Below, piece after piece: positions 27,650 through 36,294 of a DNA stretch of 64,000 bases. The translations under genes were made by a program, and so were the position numbers. The first letter of the stretch is position 1; the number at the start of each line of letters is the position of its first letter. This DNA comes from Croceimicrobium sp963974215 (GTDB lineage Bacteria; Bacteroidota; Bacteroidia; Flavobacteriales; Schleiferiaceae): contig CAXBBL010000009.1 of assembly GCA_963974215.1 (NCBI GenBank), positions 62,001 through 126,000 on the forward strand. The letters run 5' to 3'. A model generated the notes under the pieces. The model was not told the origin of the DNA. It searched no databases and saw nothing but the letters and a program-made list of their open reading frames with translations.

Positions 27650-27680
27650 ACACGAAAAGCACCCTAAGATAAGGTGCTTA
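27650..27680 (-). terminator. Weak terminator or attenuator between the small basic protein gene and rng
   Basis: AAGCACC (27657-27663) pairs with GGTGCTT (27673-27679) in the 110-base gap before rng. On the minus strand only a short T run (TTTT) follows, so partial read-through into rng is likely. Confidence 0.4.
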
Positions 27681-27712
27681 AAAAAATCAGTAGATTCTAA
27701 AAGATTCCACTG

Positions 27713-27802
27713 TTACTTTTTCTTGTGACGGTTTTTACGTAAACGCTTTTTGCGTTTGTGCGTTGACATCTTATGACGTTTTCTTTTTTTACCACTTGGC
27801 AT
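27713..27802 (-). CDS. Small basic AURKAIP1/COX24-type protein, probably ribosomal
   Basis: A 29-residue open frame too short for most gene finders: it starts MPSGKKRKRHKM and ends RLRKNRHKKK, with 18 Lys/Arg among 29. This matches the small COX24/AURKAIP1-domain proteins found across Bacteroidota, relatives of the mitochondrial small-subunit protein mS38, so binding to 16S rRNA is likely. It lies 11 bases after the TPR gene and 110 before rng, in an operon concerned with RNA and nucleoid. The frame and start are seen directly; the role is inferred from family resemblance. Confidence 0.85.
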   Translation of the reverse strand: MPSGKKRKRHKMSTHKRKKRLRKNRHKKK

Positions 27803-27813
27803 AACCAAAAATT

Positions 27814-28332
27814 TTAATTGTTAATAATACTTGCCATTTCATCGCGAATGGCTTTCAATGTTTTTTCGTCGCTAAGTTTAGCTAGTGCGTCTTCCAACAC
27901 CGACTTAGCCGCGGTGCTATCTCCTAGAAACATTTGTGAACGGGCATACAATAAGTAGGCATCTCCATTTAGGGGATCTTGGTCAATTACGGTCTTAAAG
28001 CGATTTAAAGCTTTAGAGTATTGACCCGTTTGCATACTCATTACCCCAAGGGTGAAATTTGCTTTTACGTTGTCTGGGAATTTCTCTGCCACGTCTGCTA
28101 TGGCCATAACGGCTTGCATAGGAGGCAATTCACCCGATTCCAGTTTGCTTAGGGCATCATCAACTAGTGAATCAGCCACAGATACAAAGCCCTTCTCCCC
28201 GCTATGATTGTGCTCAGCATTCTCATTCTCCATCACCGGAGTTTCTTCTTGCACAGCTGTTTTTGGTAATAGAAAAACAGCTCCTGTTACAAGGATAACT
28301 AAGAGTACTAATATAGCGGGCCCTTTTTTCAT
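27814..28332 (-). CDS. Membrane-anchored TPR protein
   Basis: 172 residues: one N-terminal membrane segment (about 5-24), a low-complexity acidic linker, then TPR helices (about 70-165) with ANFTLGVMSMQTGQYSKALNRFKTVIDQDP. It sits 7 bases after the HU gene and 11 before the small basic protein, an arrangement often kept in Flavobacteriia. It probably acts as a scaffold; its partner is unknown. Confidence 0.85.
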   Translation of the reverse strand: MKKGPAILVLLVILVTGAVFLLPKTAVQEETPVMENENAEHNHSGEKGFVSVADSLVDDALSKLESGELPPMQAVMAIADVAEKFPDNVKANFTLGVMSMQTGQYSKALNRFKTVIDQDPLNGDAYLLYARSQMFLGDSTAAKSVLEDALAKLSDEKTLKAIRDEMASIINN

Positions 28333-28339
28333 GGTCTGA

Positions 28340-28630
28340 TTAACCTACTTTCACTTTTTTCTTTACAGAGTCAACGAAAGTTTTCGCTGGCTTAAAAGAA
28401 GGAATATTGTGTGCAGGAATAATGATAGTGGTGTTCTTAGAAATATTACGTCCTGTTTTCTCAGCACGCTTCTTAATAATGAAACTTCCAAAACCTCTTA
28501 GGTACACATTATCGCCAGTTTCTAGACTATTGCGGACTTCCTTCATAAAAGACTCCACAACGGCCTGTACATCAGACTTCTCCATTCCTGTTTTGTCTGT
28601 TATTCTGGTTACAATGTCAGCTTTTGTCAT
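28340..28630 (-). CDS. HU/IHF-family DNA-binding protein
   Basis: A 96-residue nucleoid protein that bends DNA as a dimer. It has the family fold: N-terminal helices (MTKADIVTRITDKTGMEKSDVQAVV), the GFGSF turn, and the arm region with IPAHNIPSFKPAKTF, where the Pro intercalates. First gene of the run leading to rng. A -7 box lies 43 bases upstream. Confidence 0.95.
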   Translation of the reverse strand: MTKADIVTRITDKTGMEKSDVQAVVESFMKEVRNSLETGDNVYLRGFGSFIIKKRAEKTGRNISKNTTIIIPAHNIPSFKPAKTFVDSVKKKVKVG

Positions 28631-28672
28631 TTGTGTATATTTTTTACGTTAAAACTCTAATTTTGAGGGCTG

Positions 28673-28680
28673 CAAATATA
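28673..28680 (-). promoter_or_regulatory. Putative -7 box of the HU operon
   Basis: On the minus strand TATATTTG matches TAnnTTTG and is followed by CAGCCCT, the same bases that follow the L21 box at 41740. No clear -33 TTTG was found. Confidence 0.6.
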
Positions 28681-28753
28681 AAGTACTTTTCTAGAACCTC
28701 GAAAGGCTTAATTGGATTTATTTTATAGCCTAAAGCACTCAAAAACAAATATA

Positions 28754-29824
28754 TTGGATTTAACATCACTTAGAGCAAAACTTCGCGAATGGTATATGTG
28801 GAATAAAAGGGATTTACCTTGGCGTAAAACTGATGATCCTTATCGCATCTGGTTGAGTGAAATAATTCTCCAACAAACTCGGGTAAATCAGGGCTTACCT
28901 TACTATAATAAGTTTATTACTAATTACCCTAATGTGAAAGCTTTAGCTGATGCCCCTCAAGAAAAAGTATTAAAGGATTGGGAGGGCTTAGGTTACTATA
29001 GTCGAGCCCGAAATATGCACCACAGTGCCAAGCAATTAGTGGCTGAATTCGGAGGTGAGTTCCCATCTACTTTGAGTGAGATTAAGAGCTTAAAAGGGGT
29101 GGGTGATTACACCGCAGCGGCCATTGCATCTTTTGCATTTAATATCAAGGCAGCGGTTGTTGATGGTAATGTTTTCCGTTTTTTAAGTCGGTTGTACGGC
29201 GAAAACACGCCAATTAATAGCACAAAAGGCAAGAGGCTCTTCCAGAAATTAGCAGATGATTTTATTGATCCACAGAATCCAGCAATCCATAATCAGGCAA
29301 TCATGGAATTTGGCGCCCAATATTGTGTTCCTAAAAACCCCGCTTGCGCAGATTGCGTTTTTAATGAAAATTGTATTGCCTTTAAAAATAGTAGCGTAAG
29401 TGAATTGCCTTTTAAGGAGAAGAAAACCTACAATAGAGAGCGCCATCTAAATTATCTATTCCTAGAAAATCAAGAAAAAGTATTTGTCGAAAAACGCGAC
29501 ACTGGTATTTGGCAGGGACTCTATCAATTTCCTTTAATCGAATCGGATAGTCCTTGGGATGAGGAAGAGATGAATTCGCACTTAGTAGAGGAAGGACTAG
29601 CCCCGCAGTCTTGGACCTTGAATCGTGTTTATACCTTACCACTCCACAAACTTTCGCATCAGACTTTATTTATTAAAGTATGGTATTTTAAATCCTTGGA
29701 ATTTAATGGACTAGACTCATTTACAAGGCTGGAACAACTGCCAATAAAGGCTTTAGATAATTTGGCATTTCCGCGCCCCTTACGCAAGTTCTTGGATGAA
29801 AAACAGCTAACTTTGCCCTTTTAA
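28754..29824 (+). CDS. mutY: A/G-specific adenine DNA glycosylase
   Basis: Removes adenine mispaired with 8-oxoguanine. Seen are LPWR, SEIILQQTRV, the helix-hairpin-helix LKGVGDYTAAAIASFAF with the catalytic Asp in this region, and the [4Fe-4S] cluster set Cys-x6-Cys-x2-Cys-x5-Cys (CVPKNPACADCVFNENC). The C-terminal NUDIX-like domain recognises 8-oxoG. Start is uncertain: TTG 28754 gives 356 residues and fits family N-termini; the TTG at 28712 would add 14 residues. The order mutY, ssb, gldE, gldD is common in Flavobacteriia. Confidence 0.92.
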   Translation: MDLTSLRAKLREWYMWNKRDLPWRKTDDPYRIWLSEIILQQTRVNQGLPYYNKFITNYPNVKALADAPQEKVLKDWEGLGYYSRARNMHHSAKQLVAEFGGEFPSTLSEIKSLKGVGDYTAAAIASFAFNIKAAVVDGNVFRFLSRLYGENTPINSTKGKRLFQKLADDFIDPQNPAIHNQAIMEFGAQYCVPKNPACADCVFNENCIAFKNSSVSELPFKEKKTYNRERHLNYLFLENQEKVFVEKRDTGIWQGLYQFPLIESDSPWDEEEMNSHLVEEGLAPQSWTLNRVYTLPLHKLSHQTLFIKVWYFKSLEFNGLDSFTRLEQLPIKALDNLAFPRPLRKFLDEKQLTLPF

Positions 29825-29855
29825 TTTTGCAGGTAGATTTCTACCTCTCAATTCC

Positions 29856-29863
29856 TATATTTG
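29856..29863 (+). promoter_or_regulatory. Putative -7 box of ssb-gldE-gldD
   Basis: TATATTTG, a full TAnnTTTG match, lies 17 bases before the ssb ATG. A small hairpin, AGGTAG and CTACCT around ATTT (29831-29846), stands just before it and may mark the end of mutY, though no T run follows. Confidence 0.55.
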
Positions 29864-29879
29864 ATAAGAATTAGAATTT

Positions 29880-30350
29880 ATGGCAAACGGATCATTAAAT
29901 AAAGTACAACTCATCGGAAACCTAGGCACAGACCCCGAGGTAAAACATTTCGATAATGGCGGTTCTTTAGCTAGGTTTCCTATTGCAACTTCAGAGTCTT
30001 ACACCAATAAAGCAAACGAAAAGGTAGAGTTGACCGAGTGGCATACTATTATTGCTCGCGGTGGTTTGGTGGATGTGGTTTCGAAATATCTTAAAAAAGG
30101 CGACAAAGTTTACATAGAAGGTCGCATTCGCTCGCGCAGTTGGCAAGACCCCGCAAGCAAAGAAACACGTTACGCAACGGAAATTGTTACTGATAATCTT
30201 ATCATGCTGGGCTCTCGTTCTTCCGGTCCAAGCGATCTAAGTAACAATGCTCCCAGCAAACCTCAATCCTATGGAGAATCTGACCCATCGAGTTCGAACC
30301 TGAATATTGCAGCAGAGCCAAACCAAGATGAGGACGATTTACCTTTTTGA
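29880..30350 (+). CDS. ssb: Single-stranded DNA-binding protein
   Basis: 156 residues. An OB-fold (1-110) with LNKVQLIGNLGTDPEV, TEWHTIIARG and YIEGRIRSRSW is followed by a flexible Pro/Ser linker and the acidic tip DEDDLPF, the docking site for replication and repair partners. It binds ssDNA as a tetramer. Confidence 0.96.
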   Translation: MANGSLNKVQLIGNLGTDPEVKHFDNGGSLARFPIATSESYTNKANEKVELTEWHTIIARGGLVDVVSKYLKKGDKVYIEGRIRSRSWQDPASKETRYATEIVTDNLIMLGSRSSGPSDLSNNAPSKPQSYGESDPSSSNLNIAAEPNQDEDDLPF

Positions 30351-30372
30351 TTATTAACCAAGTACCCACAAT

Positions 30373-31698
30373 TTGGACCCTGACCCCTCGAGTTTACTGT
30401 TTCTTTTAGATATTCTAAAACCCTTTGAACCATTAAGTTTAGTACCCTTATCTATTTTGGTGCTCCTTCTTTTTGCTTCCGCCATGGTAAGTGGCTCTGA
30501 AGTAGCTTTCTTTTCCATTCAACCGCGTGATCTCGATACTTTAAAGGATGTCGACAAAGCTGGTCACGACGCAGTAAGTAATTTGTTAGAAGGGCCAAAA
30601 ACCCTTTTGGCGACCATTCTAATATGGAACAACTTTATAAATGTGGGGATCGTAATCCTCTCATCGTACCTAAGTGATAGTTTTTTCGATTTTGGCGATT
30701 CTCCTAATTTGAAAATCGCAGTTGAAGTTATAGCCATTACCTTCTTAATTTTGCTTTTTGGTGAAGTGCTGCCAAAAGTTTACGCTACAAAAAATGCGAT
30801 AAACTTCGGACTGTTTATGTCTAAACCCATGTTCGTCCTGCGCCGGATAAGCAAGCCTCTTAGTTTCTTACTCGTACGCAGCAGTAGCTTTGTTGAAAAG
30901 CGCCTGCAGCATAAATCAGAAAACCTTTCGGTAGATGACTTAAGTCAAGCTTTGGAGTTAACCTCAAACGAAGAGAGTAGCGACGAAGAGCAAAGAATAT
31001 TAGCCGGTATCGTGAAGTTCGGCTCTACCAATGTTACGCAAATTATGAAACCCCGAATTGACGTGACGGCCGTAGATATCAGCTGGGAATATGGAAAAAT
31101 CATGAAGGGCATTCTCGAGTCGGGTTATTCACGTATACCTGTTTACGAAGAGAATTTCGATCAGGTTAAAGGTGTTCTCTATGTGAAAGATTTGCTGCCT
31201 CATATTAACGCGAGTAGCAATTTTGCTTGGCAGGAATTAGTGCGAGAACCCTTCTTTGTGCCTGAGAATAAAAAGATTGACGACCTACTGCGCGAATTTC
31301 AAGAGCGGAAAATTCACTTGGCTATTGTAGTGGATGAATATGGTGGTACTTCGGGAATTGTAACTTTAGAAGATATTATTGAAGAAATTGTGGGAGAGAT
31401 TAGTGATGAGTTTGATAATGACGAGTTATTCTACTCTAAACTCGACGAAAAGACCTACGTTTTTGAAGCCAAAATTCACCTCACCGATTTCTTTAAAGTA
31501 GTAGATGCCGAAGAAAGCGATTTTGCCGAGCAGGCGGCGGAAGCAGATACCTTAGCAGGTTTTCTTTTAGAGGTAGCAGGTAAATTCCCAGAGGTGAGCG
31601 AAGAAATTAAATTCAAGAACTACCTTTTCAAAGTGGAAAGCCTCGAAGGCAGAAGGATTAAGCGAATTAAAGTAACTCTTTTAGATGAAGATGTTTAA
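30373..31698 (+). CDS. gldE: Gliding motility-associated protein GldE
   Basis: A 441-residue membrane protein of the CorC/HlyC type. N-terminal DUF21 membrane segments (about 20-160), two CBS domains (about 200-330, with IMKPRIDVTAVD and VDEYGGTSGIVTLEDIIEEIVGEI) and a C-terminal CorC_HlyC domain. GldE supports gliding and type IX secretion together with GldD. The start is TTG at 30373; no upstream ATG exists in frame and the next ATG would cut the first membrane segment. Overlaps gldD by 14 bases. Confidence 0.92.
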   Translation: MDPDPSSLLFLLDILKPFEPLSLVPLSILVLLLFASAMVSGSEVAFFSIQPRDLDTLKDVDKAGHDAVSNLLEGPKTLLATILIWNNFINVGIVILSSYLSDSFFDFGDSPNLKIAVEVIAITFLILLFGEVLPKVYATKNAINFGLFMSKPMFVLRRISKPLSFLLVRSSSFVEKRLQHKSENLSVDDLSQALELTSNEESSDEEQRILAGIVKFGSTNVTQIMKPRIDVTAVDISWEYGKIMKGILESGYSRIPVYEENFDQVKGVLYVKDLLPHINASSNFAWQELVREPFFVPENKKIDDLLREFQERKIHLAIVVDEYGGTSGIVTLEDIIEEIVGEISDEFDNDELFYSKLDEKTYVFEAKIHLTDFFKVVDAEESDFAEQAAEADTLAGFLLEVAGKFPEVSEEIKFKNYLFKVESLEGRRIKRIKVTLLDEDV

Positions 31699-32257
31699 GA
31701 CGGGTATTTTTACAGCTCTTGCTATCATGGCACTAGGAATTAGCTCTTGTGATGAGAACTTTAGTCCTAAGCCCAAAGGTTATTTTAGAATAGCTACACC
31801 GGCTAAAGAATATCAAGCAACATCTTTTCCCTGTGCGTTTAGTTTTGAGTATAACAAGCAGGCAAGAATAGTAGCGAAGAAAAACTGCTGGTACGATTTA
31901 AAATACCCTAGTCTTAAAGCAACATTGCAACTAACTTATAAGGAAGTAACCGATTCTAATTTAGATACACTGCTAGCGGAAGGTCATAACCTAGCTTATG
32001 AACATACGGTTAAAGCCGATGGTATTGAAGAAAAACTTTTCCTCAATGAAGAAGATGATGTTTACGGCATCCTCTTTCAGCTAAAGGGCAATGCCGCTAC
32101 CAGTATGCAGTTTTTTGTAACGGATAGCACTGAGCATTTTTTAAGAGGAGTTTTGTACTATTATGCAAGTCCTAATGCAGACTCCTTGCAGCCCGTTAAT
32201 GAGTTTATGCTCGGCGAAATGCAACACTTAATGGAAAGTTTAAAATGGCAGAGTTAG
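31685..32257 (+). CDS. gldD: Gliding motility lipoprotein GldD
   Basis: 190 residues: a lipoprotein signal (ALGISSC) then a compact domain with PKGYFRIATP, SFPCAFSFEY, CWYDLKYP, and LRGVLYYYASPNADSL, the GldD pattern. It is an outer-envelope lipoprotein required for gliding in Flavobacterium, acting with GldE. Its start lies inside the end of gldE, so expression is coupled. Confidence 0.93.
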   Translation: MKMFKTGIFTALAIMALGISSCDENFSPKPKGYFRIATPAKEYQATSFPCAFSFEYNKQARIVAKKNCWYDLKYPSLKATLQLTYKEVTDSNLDTLLAEGHNLAYEHTVKADGIEEKLFLNEEDDVYGILFQLKGNAATSMQFFVTDSTEHFLRGVLYYYASPNADSLQPVNEFMLGEMQHLMESLKWQS

Positions 32258-32475
32258 TCAGTATAGCCGAGTTCGATAACGTAAATGAAGCTTATGTAAT
32301 TAAGGCTCGTTTAGAATCGGAAGGAATTCGTTGCTACCTTTCTAATGAAAATTTAAACTCCATATTTGGGGCAAGCATCAGCTTTACCCAAGTTAAATTG
32401 CAGGTGAATTTAAACGACAGCTTTAAAGCAATGGATATTCTTTATGAAGAACAGGATCCTAGCGAAAGTGATTAA
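32245..32475 (+). CDS. DUF2007-family small protein
   Basis: 76 residues of the putative signal-transducing DUF2007 type: an N-terminal AEFDNVNEAYVIKARLESEGI helix pair followed by FTQVKLQVNLNDSFKAMDIL. Its start overlaps gldD by 13 bases. Function is unknown; it often follows unrelated operons. Confidence 0.82.
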   Translation: MAELVSIAEFDNVNEAYVIKARLESEGIRCYLSNENLNSIFGASISFTQVKLQVNLNDSFKAMDILYEEQDPSESD

Positions 32476-32504
32476 GTTTTTAGCCTAAGCAAAATTATTC
32501 CGCA

Positions 32505-32657
32505 GACTGCTTTTTAGAAGAGGCTTACAGGTTATTTCAAAAAAAGTAAAAACCTGACTTTAGTTCATTTGCTGTAGCCCGCTACAGCTGCACGATCCTG
32601 ACTAGTCTTTTCCTTCCATTGAAAATCTGAGGCTCTAATTTATTGTCGAATTCACGT
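32505..32657 (+). mobile_element. Right-hand part of a ~260-bp non-coding mobile element (copy A)
   Basis: This stretch matches the right half of the complete copy at 36866-37121: shared CTTTTTAGAAGAGGCTTA, TAGTTCATTT, TGTAGCCCGCTACAGCTGCACGAT (written here in pieces: TGTAGCCCGCTACAG, then CTGCACGAT) and TCTTTTCCTT. It carries an 8-bp hairpin GCTGTAGC/GCTACAGC at 32571-32588. Its right inverted repeat is degraded (AATTTATTGTCG...CACGT) and the left end is missing. It fills the gap between DUF2007 and ctaA. Confidence 0.75.
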
Positions 32658-32672
32658 TAGTTAAGGTCGAAA

Positions 32673-33707
32673 TCAGGTCTTTAGAAGACTTAGTTGCCCT
32701 TTTAAGGCTAAATGAATTATCGCATGAAGTTGAAAGGCAAAGATTACTGCCGCTAAAAGTAAATGCAAAGGCTGCGCAAATTTCGGTAAGTCGAAATAAG
32801 CGAGAATTATTCCCAGCAATATTTCCAGACCTATAAGAGCTATTATCCAATTCCATTGCCAATAGCCCATATTGTTTTTGCGATTTGTCCACCAGAGGTA
32901 AACGTTTAAGGCTAAAATAAGAATGGAAAAACTGCGGTGGATGTAAAAGAAAATATCCATTTGCCCCATCCATTCGCTACGTTCCACCCCACTTTGATGC
33001 AAGCCATCTACTAATTCGCGTACTTGTGTTCCAAGCGTAATCTGCAAAAGCGTAAATGCCAAGGCCACTAACATTAAGCTCAGAAATGGCTTGCGGTAAA
33101 GAACGGGCTTCATATCTTCCCTACTGGCTAAGCCGTTAAATACAAGCATGATAGCTACTAAAATTAAAGCACCCATCATGTGGATAGTTATGCTGCCTGG
33201 AATCAAATTGCCATCTACCACCAATTTCCCTAACCAGGCTTCAAAACCCAACATAAAAAGTCCAGCAAAGGCCAAGGCGAAATAGCGCCAGTCTTTACGC
33301 ACAATGCTTAAACTGATAAAGAAAAGAGCCAACATCGGCAGTCCAGCTAAAGCGCCTAAAAGACGGTTAATATATTCTATCCAAGTGTGCATCGGATTGA
33401 ATAAGGCATAATCATGTTTGGTGTATTTCGCCCAATTTTCTGCATTATAAGATTCACCAGTAGTAAAGGCATCTACGGCAGTGTAAAGCGCCTCGTTAAC
33501 TATGATAATTTGATTTTTATGGAATTCCGTGTTGGCTTGCCAATCTAGTTGCGCTCTATCAGTAGGCGGAATTAAATGGCCAAAGCATTTAGGCCAATCG
33601 GGGCAACCCATGCCAGAATCGGTCATGCGCACCACACTGCCTGCAATTATTACCAAGAATAAGAGGACAATCTCAATGCGGCTGAGGATAATTAACCATT
33701 TTTTCAT
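32673..33707 (-). CDS. ctaA: Heme A synthase (COX15/CtaA family)
   Basis: 344 residues with eight membrane segments. It oxidises heme O to heme A for cytochrome oxidase. Features are GSVVRMTDSGMGCPDWPKCFG near the N-terminus, typical of COX15, and four heme-ligand His regions: HTWIEYINRLLG, IHMMGAL, IHRSFSIL and QPLHLLLAAV. Stands alone between a mobile-element remnant and a TonB receptor. Confidence 0.93.
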   Translation of the reverse strand: MKKWLIILSRIEIVLLFLVIIAGSVVRMTDSGMGCPDWPKCFGHLIPPTDRAQLDWQANTEFHKNQIIIVNEALYTAVDAFTTGESYNAENWAKYTKHDYALFNPMHTWIEYINRLLGALAGLPMLALFFISLSIVRKDWRYFALAFAGLFMLGFEAWLGKLVVDGNLIPGSITIHMMGALILVAIMLVFNGLASREDMKPVLYRKPFLSLMLVALAFTLLQITLGTQVRELVDGLHQSGVERSEWMGQMDIFFYIHRSFSILILALNVYLWWTNRKNNMGYWQWNWIIALIGLEILLGIILAYFDLPKFAQPLHLLLAAVIFAFQLHAIIHLALKGQLSLLKT

Positions 33708-33792
33708 GGGGCAAAATTAGTGCAAGTTGATCTTCTTAAATGCTCTTATTTGACAGAATAATTCTAAAAAAGGTTTAGGTCGGTAGTAAATT

Positions 33793-33820
33793 AAAAAGGC
33801 GGCCTTAAAAAGACCGCCCT
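33793..33820 (-). terminator. Terminator of the heme-type TonB receptor gene
   Basis: GGCGGCCTT (33798-33806) pairs with AAGACCGCC (33810-33818) with one mismatch; a T run follows on the minus strand. Confidence 0.78.
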
Positions 33821-33842
33821 AATTCGATGTGTGTTCCTAATT

Positions 33843-36257
33843 TTAAAACTGAGCTCGAACTCCGAGAATGAAATTTCGTCCCGCCGCTACTAAACCACTG
33901 CTGTATGGGCGGTAGCGCTGATCGGTAATGTTTTCGATTCCGGCGTTAATACTCCAACTTTCATTTAACTGATAGCTGCTTTTAAAATTTAAGGTGTACC
34001 AACCAGGTGAGTATACTTCTCCGTTTTCGTCTAGCTGGTAGATATAGGCTTTGCCGGCTTCTTCAAAATTTAAATCTTCCGCCTTTACGGCACCGCTATA
34101 TTGCAGATTTAGCTCTAAACGCAAAGCCTTCTCTTCAAAACTTAAACGACTAATACCAAACATGGGTGCGGCGTGGCGCGATGGGCCTATCTTTCCATCT
34201 TGATCTTCTTCTTCGCCTTTTTGCCAGTTAAAAGAGTTGCGTAAAACGAAGTGATTGTCAATTTGCCAATCCAGCCCCAGCTGAAACCCATATACATTGG
34301 CGCTTGCAGCATTTTGCACCGATTGAACTTGACTTAATTCGCCGTTGTATAGAATGCTATCGGCGCCATTTAAAAGGGAAGGACGTCGCAGCATGGCTTG
34401 ATCTAAATAGGTGTAATAGGCACTTAGGTCAATTTTTAGGCTTTCACCAAGAAGCGTAGCAAGACCGAATTCGGCATTATAAGCATATTCTGCTTTTAAG
34501 TCGGGATTGGGAACCACTACAATAGCGTCACCAGAATCGAAGACTTTTCCAATGTCATCTACATTAGGAGCACGGAAAGCGCTACCAAAGTTTAGGCGCC
34601 ATTTCCAAGCTTCAGAAGGGCGGTAAACAAAACCTAGGCTTCCCGTTAAATTACCCGTGCTTAATGTGCTTTCGCGGAAGGTTAAGGGATAGAAATCGAG
34701 ATTGTCACTAAAATCACTGTTTACCCTAAAGTGGTTGTAGCGTAAACCTAACTGCGATGTGAATTTCTCGTTCAATTCCCATTCGTGATTTAAATAGGCG
34801 GCATAGGATTGCCAATTGGCTTGAGGATAGCGATTGGCAGCATTCGCGATATTGCCAGTAACAATGTTTTCTACTATACCGCTCGATTGCACATCATTAT
34901 AAACGGCTTCCAAGCCATAAAATATTTTGTGGCGGAGACTCAGTCTTTTGAGGATGTCTAAATTTAAGGAATAGGCTTGAACATTTTCTGTTTTTCTAAA
35001 TAAGTCAGGGCTTTGGAAATCGCGATCATTGCGGCTTTCTTCGAAACTTTGTTGGGCCAAGCGAAGGGTGGTTTTATCCGCTAACCAAGTTTTCTTCCGA
35101 TAATTAACTTCCAACTTATTCATCAGCCAAACTTGCGGGCCATAATACCACTCGGCTGCACGCGGCATATCATTTCTCGTTCTAATTAAACGGTCTAAAC
35201 GATCGTAATTGCTTGTGGTAGAATAGTGCAAGGCATACTCAAAATCCCAATTTGCATTAGGTTTAAAAAGTAATTTTTGGAGCGTATTGAATTGCTCGAA
35301 ACCCGTGTTTAATTGTAGTTCGGGATCCGTATTGCGAACAACGCGATCCATACTATCAATTCGCTGCACCGACCAAGGCCTTAGTAATTCATCGGAACCC
35401 TGCGAGCCCATGCGTAAGTCGCCGTAATTAGAATAGCTTAAACTGGCGCGATAGGCCCACTTTTGCCAGCCCACATTTATATCAAAATGCTGACTGCGCT
35501 CCTGATTGGCCGAGGCGAAGCGACTATAGGCAGAGCCCTTTACTAATGTATTGGTATCTTGACTTAGCTGTGGTTTTAAGGTGCTGAAACTCATCACGCC
35601 ACCAATAGCATCTGAGCCATAAATTACTGACCCTGGGCCGAAGTAGATTTCGGTGCGTTCAATGGCAAATGGATCTAAAGAAATTACTTGCTGTAAGTTC
35701 CCTGAGCGGAAGATGGCATTATTCATCCGAATACCGTCTACCGCAATCAGCAAGCGATTGGTCGCGAAACCTCTAATCATGGGACTACCTCCACCTTGCT
35801 GACTTTTCTGAATAAACACCTCGCCACTGCTTCCTAAAAGGTCGGCACTGGTTTGGGGATTATTGAAATAGATGTCTTTGGTTTTGAGGGTTTTTATATT
35901 TATCGGTAATTCCCGTGAAGATTGACTCCAACGCGTGGCGGATACCACTACTTGATCGAGGGCTAAAACTTCGGCAATAAGGCCAACCTTAAAATTCTGC
36001 GCCTTTAATTCTGCGTAGCTTAAGTTTTTAGGTATATAGCCAAGGGAATAAATTTGAATGGACTTTTCTCCTTTTAAAGGATCAATATTAACCACACCTT
36101 GATCATTCGTGATAAGTCCACTTAATCGATCTGAATCGATGGATACCGTGGCTCTTTCGAGTGGCTGTCCTTCTTCTGCATCAAAGATGAGAAGGTTTTG
36201 AGCATAAGCGCCCAAGCTTAGCAGGCTTATTACTGCTAAGCATATAATTTTTTTCAT
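33843..36257 (-). CDS. TonB-dependent receptor, heme/hemoglobin-like class
   Basis: 804 residues: signal peptide (1-20), carboxypeptidase-like domain (about 22-95), plug (QVVVSATRW, MIRGFATNRLLIAVDGIRMNNA, GPGSVIYGSDAIGGV) and a beta-barrel ending FILGVRAQF. The barrel carries FRAPNVDDI and, 24 residues on, NPDLKAEYAYNAE, the FRAP/NPDL pair of heme and hemoglobin receptors; the His usually found between them is not visible, so the substrate is a cautious guess. It lies 37 bases after a small unknown gene and near heme A synthase. Confidence 0.88.
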   Translation of the reverse strand: MKKIICLAVISLLSLGAYAQNLLIFDAEEGQPLERATVSIDSDRLSGLITNDQGVVNIDPLKGEKSIQIYSLGYIPKNLSYAELKAQNFKVGLIAEVLALDQVVVSATRWSQSSRELPINIKTLKTKDIYFNNPQTSADLLGSSGEVFIQKSQQGGGSPMIRGFATNRLLIAVDGIRMNNAIFRSGNLQQVISLDPFAIERTEIYFGPGSVIYGSDAIGGVMSFSTLKPQLSQDTNTLVKGSAYSRFASANQERSQHFDINVGWQKWAYRASLSYSNYGDLRMGSQGSDELLRPWSVQRIDSMDRVVRNTDPELQLNTGFEQFNTLQKLLFKPNANWDFEYALHYSTTSNYDRLDRLIRTRNDMPRAAEWYYGPQVWLMNKLEVNYRKKTWLADKTTLRLAQQSFEESRNDRDFQSPDLFRKTENVQAYSLNLDILKRLSLRHKIFYGLEAVYNDVQSSGIVENIVTGNIANAANRYPQANWQSYAAYLNHEWELNEKFTSQLGLRYNHFRVNSDFSDNLDFYPLTFRESTLSTGNLTGSLGFVYRPSEAWKWRLNFGSAFRAPNVDDIGKVFDSGDAIVVVPNPDLKAEYAYNAEFGLATLLGESLKIDLSAYYTYLDQAMLRRPSLLNGADSILYNGELSQVQSVQNAASANVYGFQLGLDWQIDNHFVLRNSFNWQKGEEEDQDGKIGPSRHAAPMFGISRLSFEEKALRLELNLQYSGAVKAEDLNFEEAGKAYIYQLDENGEVYSPGWYTLNFKSSYQLNESWSINAGIENITDQRYRPYSSGLVAAGRNFILGVRAQF

Positions 36258-36294
36258 GAGGAATGTTTTAAATGAATTTGATTTTAATCAGTAG

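Noticed and set aside
27603..27662. 20-codon extension of RNase G from GTG 27662
   Set aside because: It starts inside a hairpin and crosses a perfect inverted repeat; family members begin at the residue encoded from 27602.
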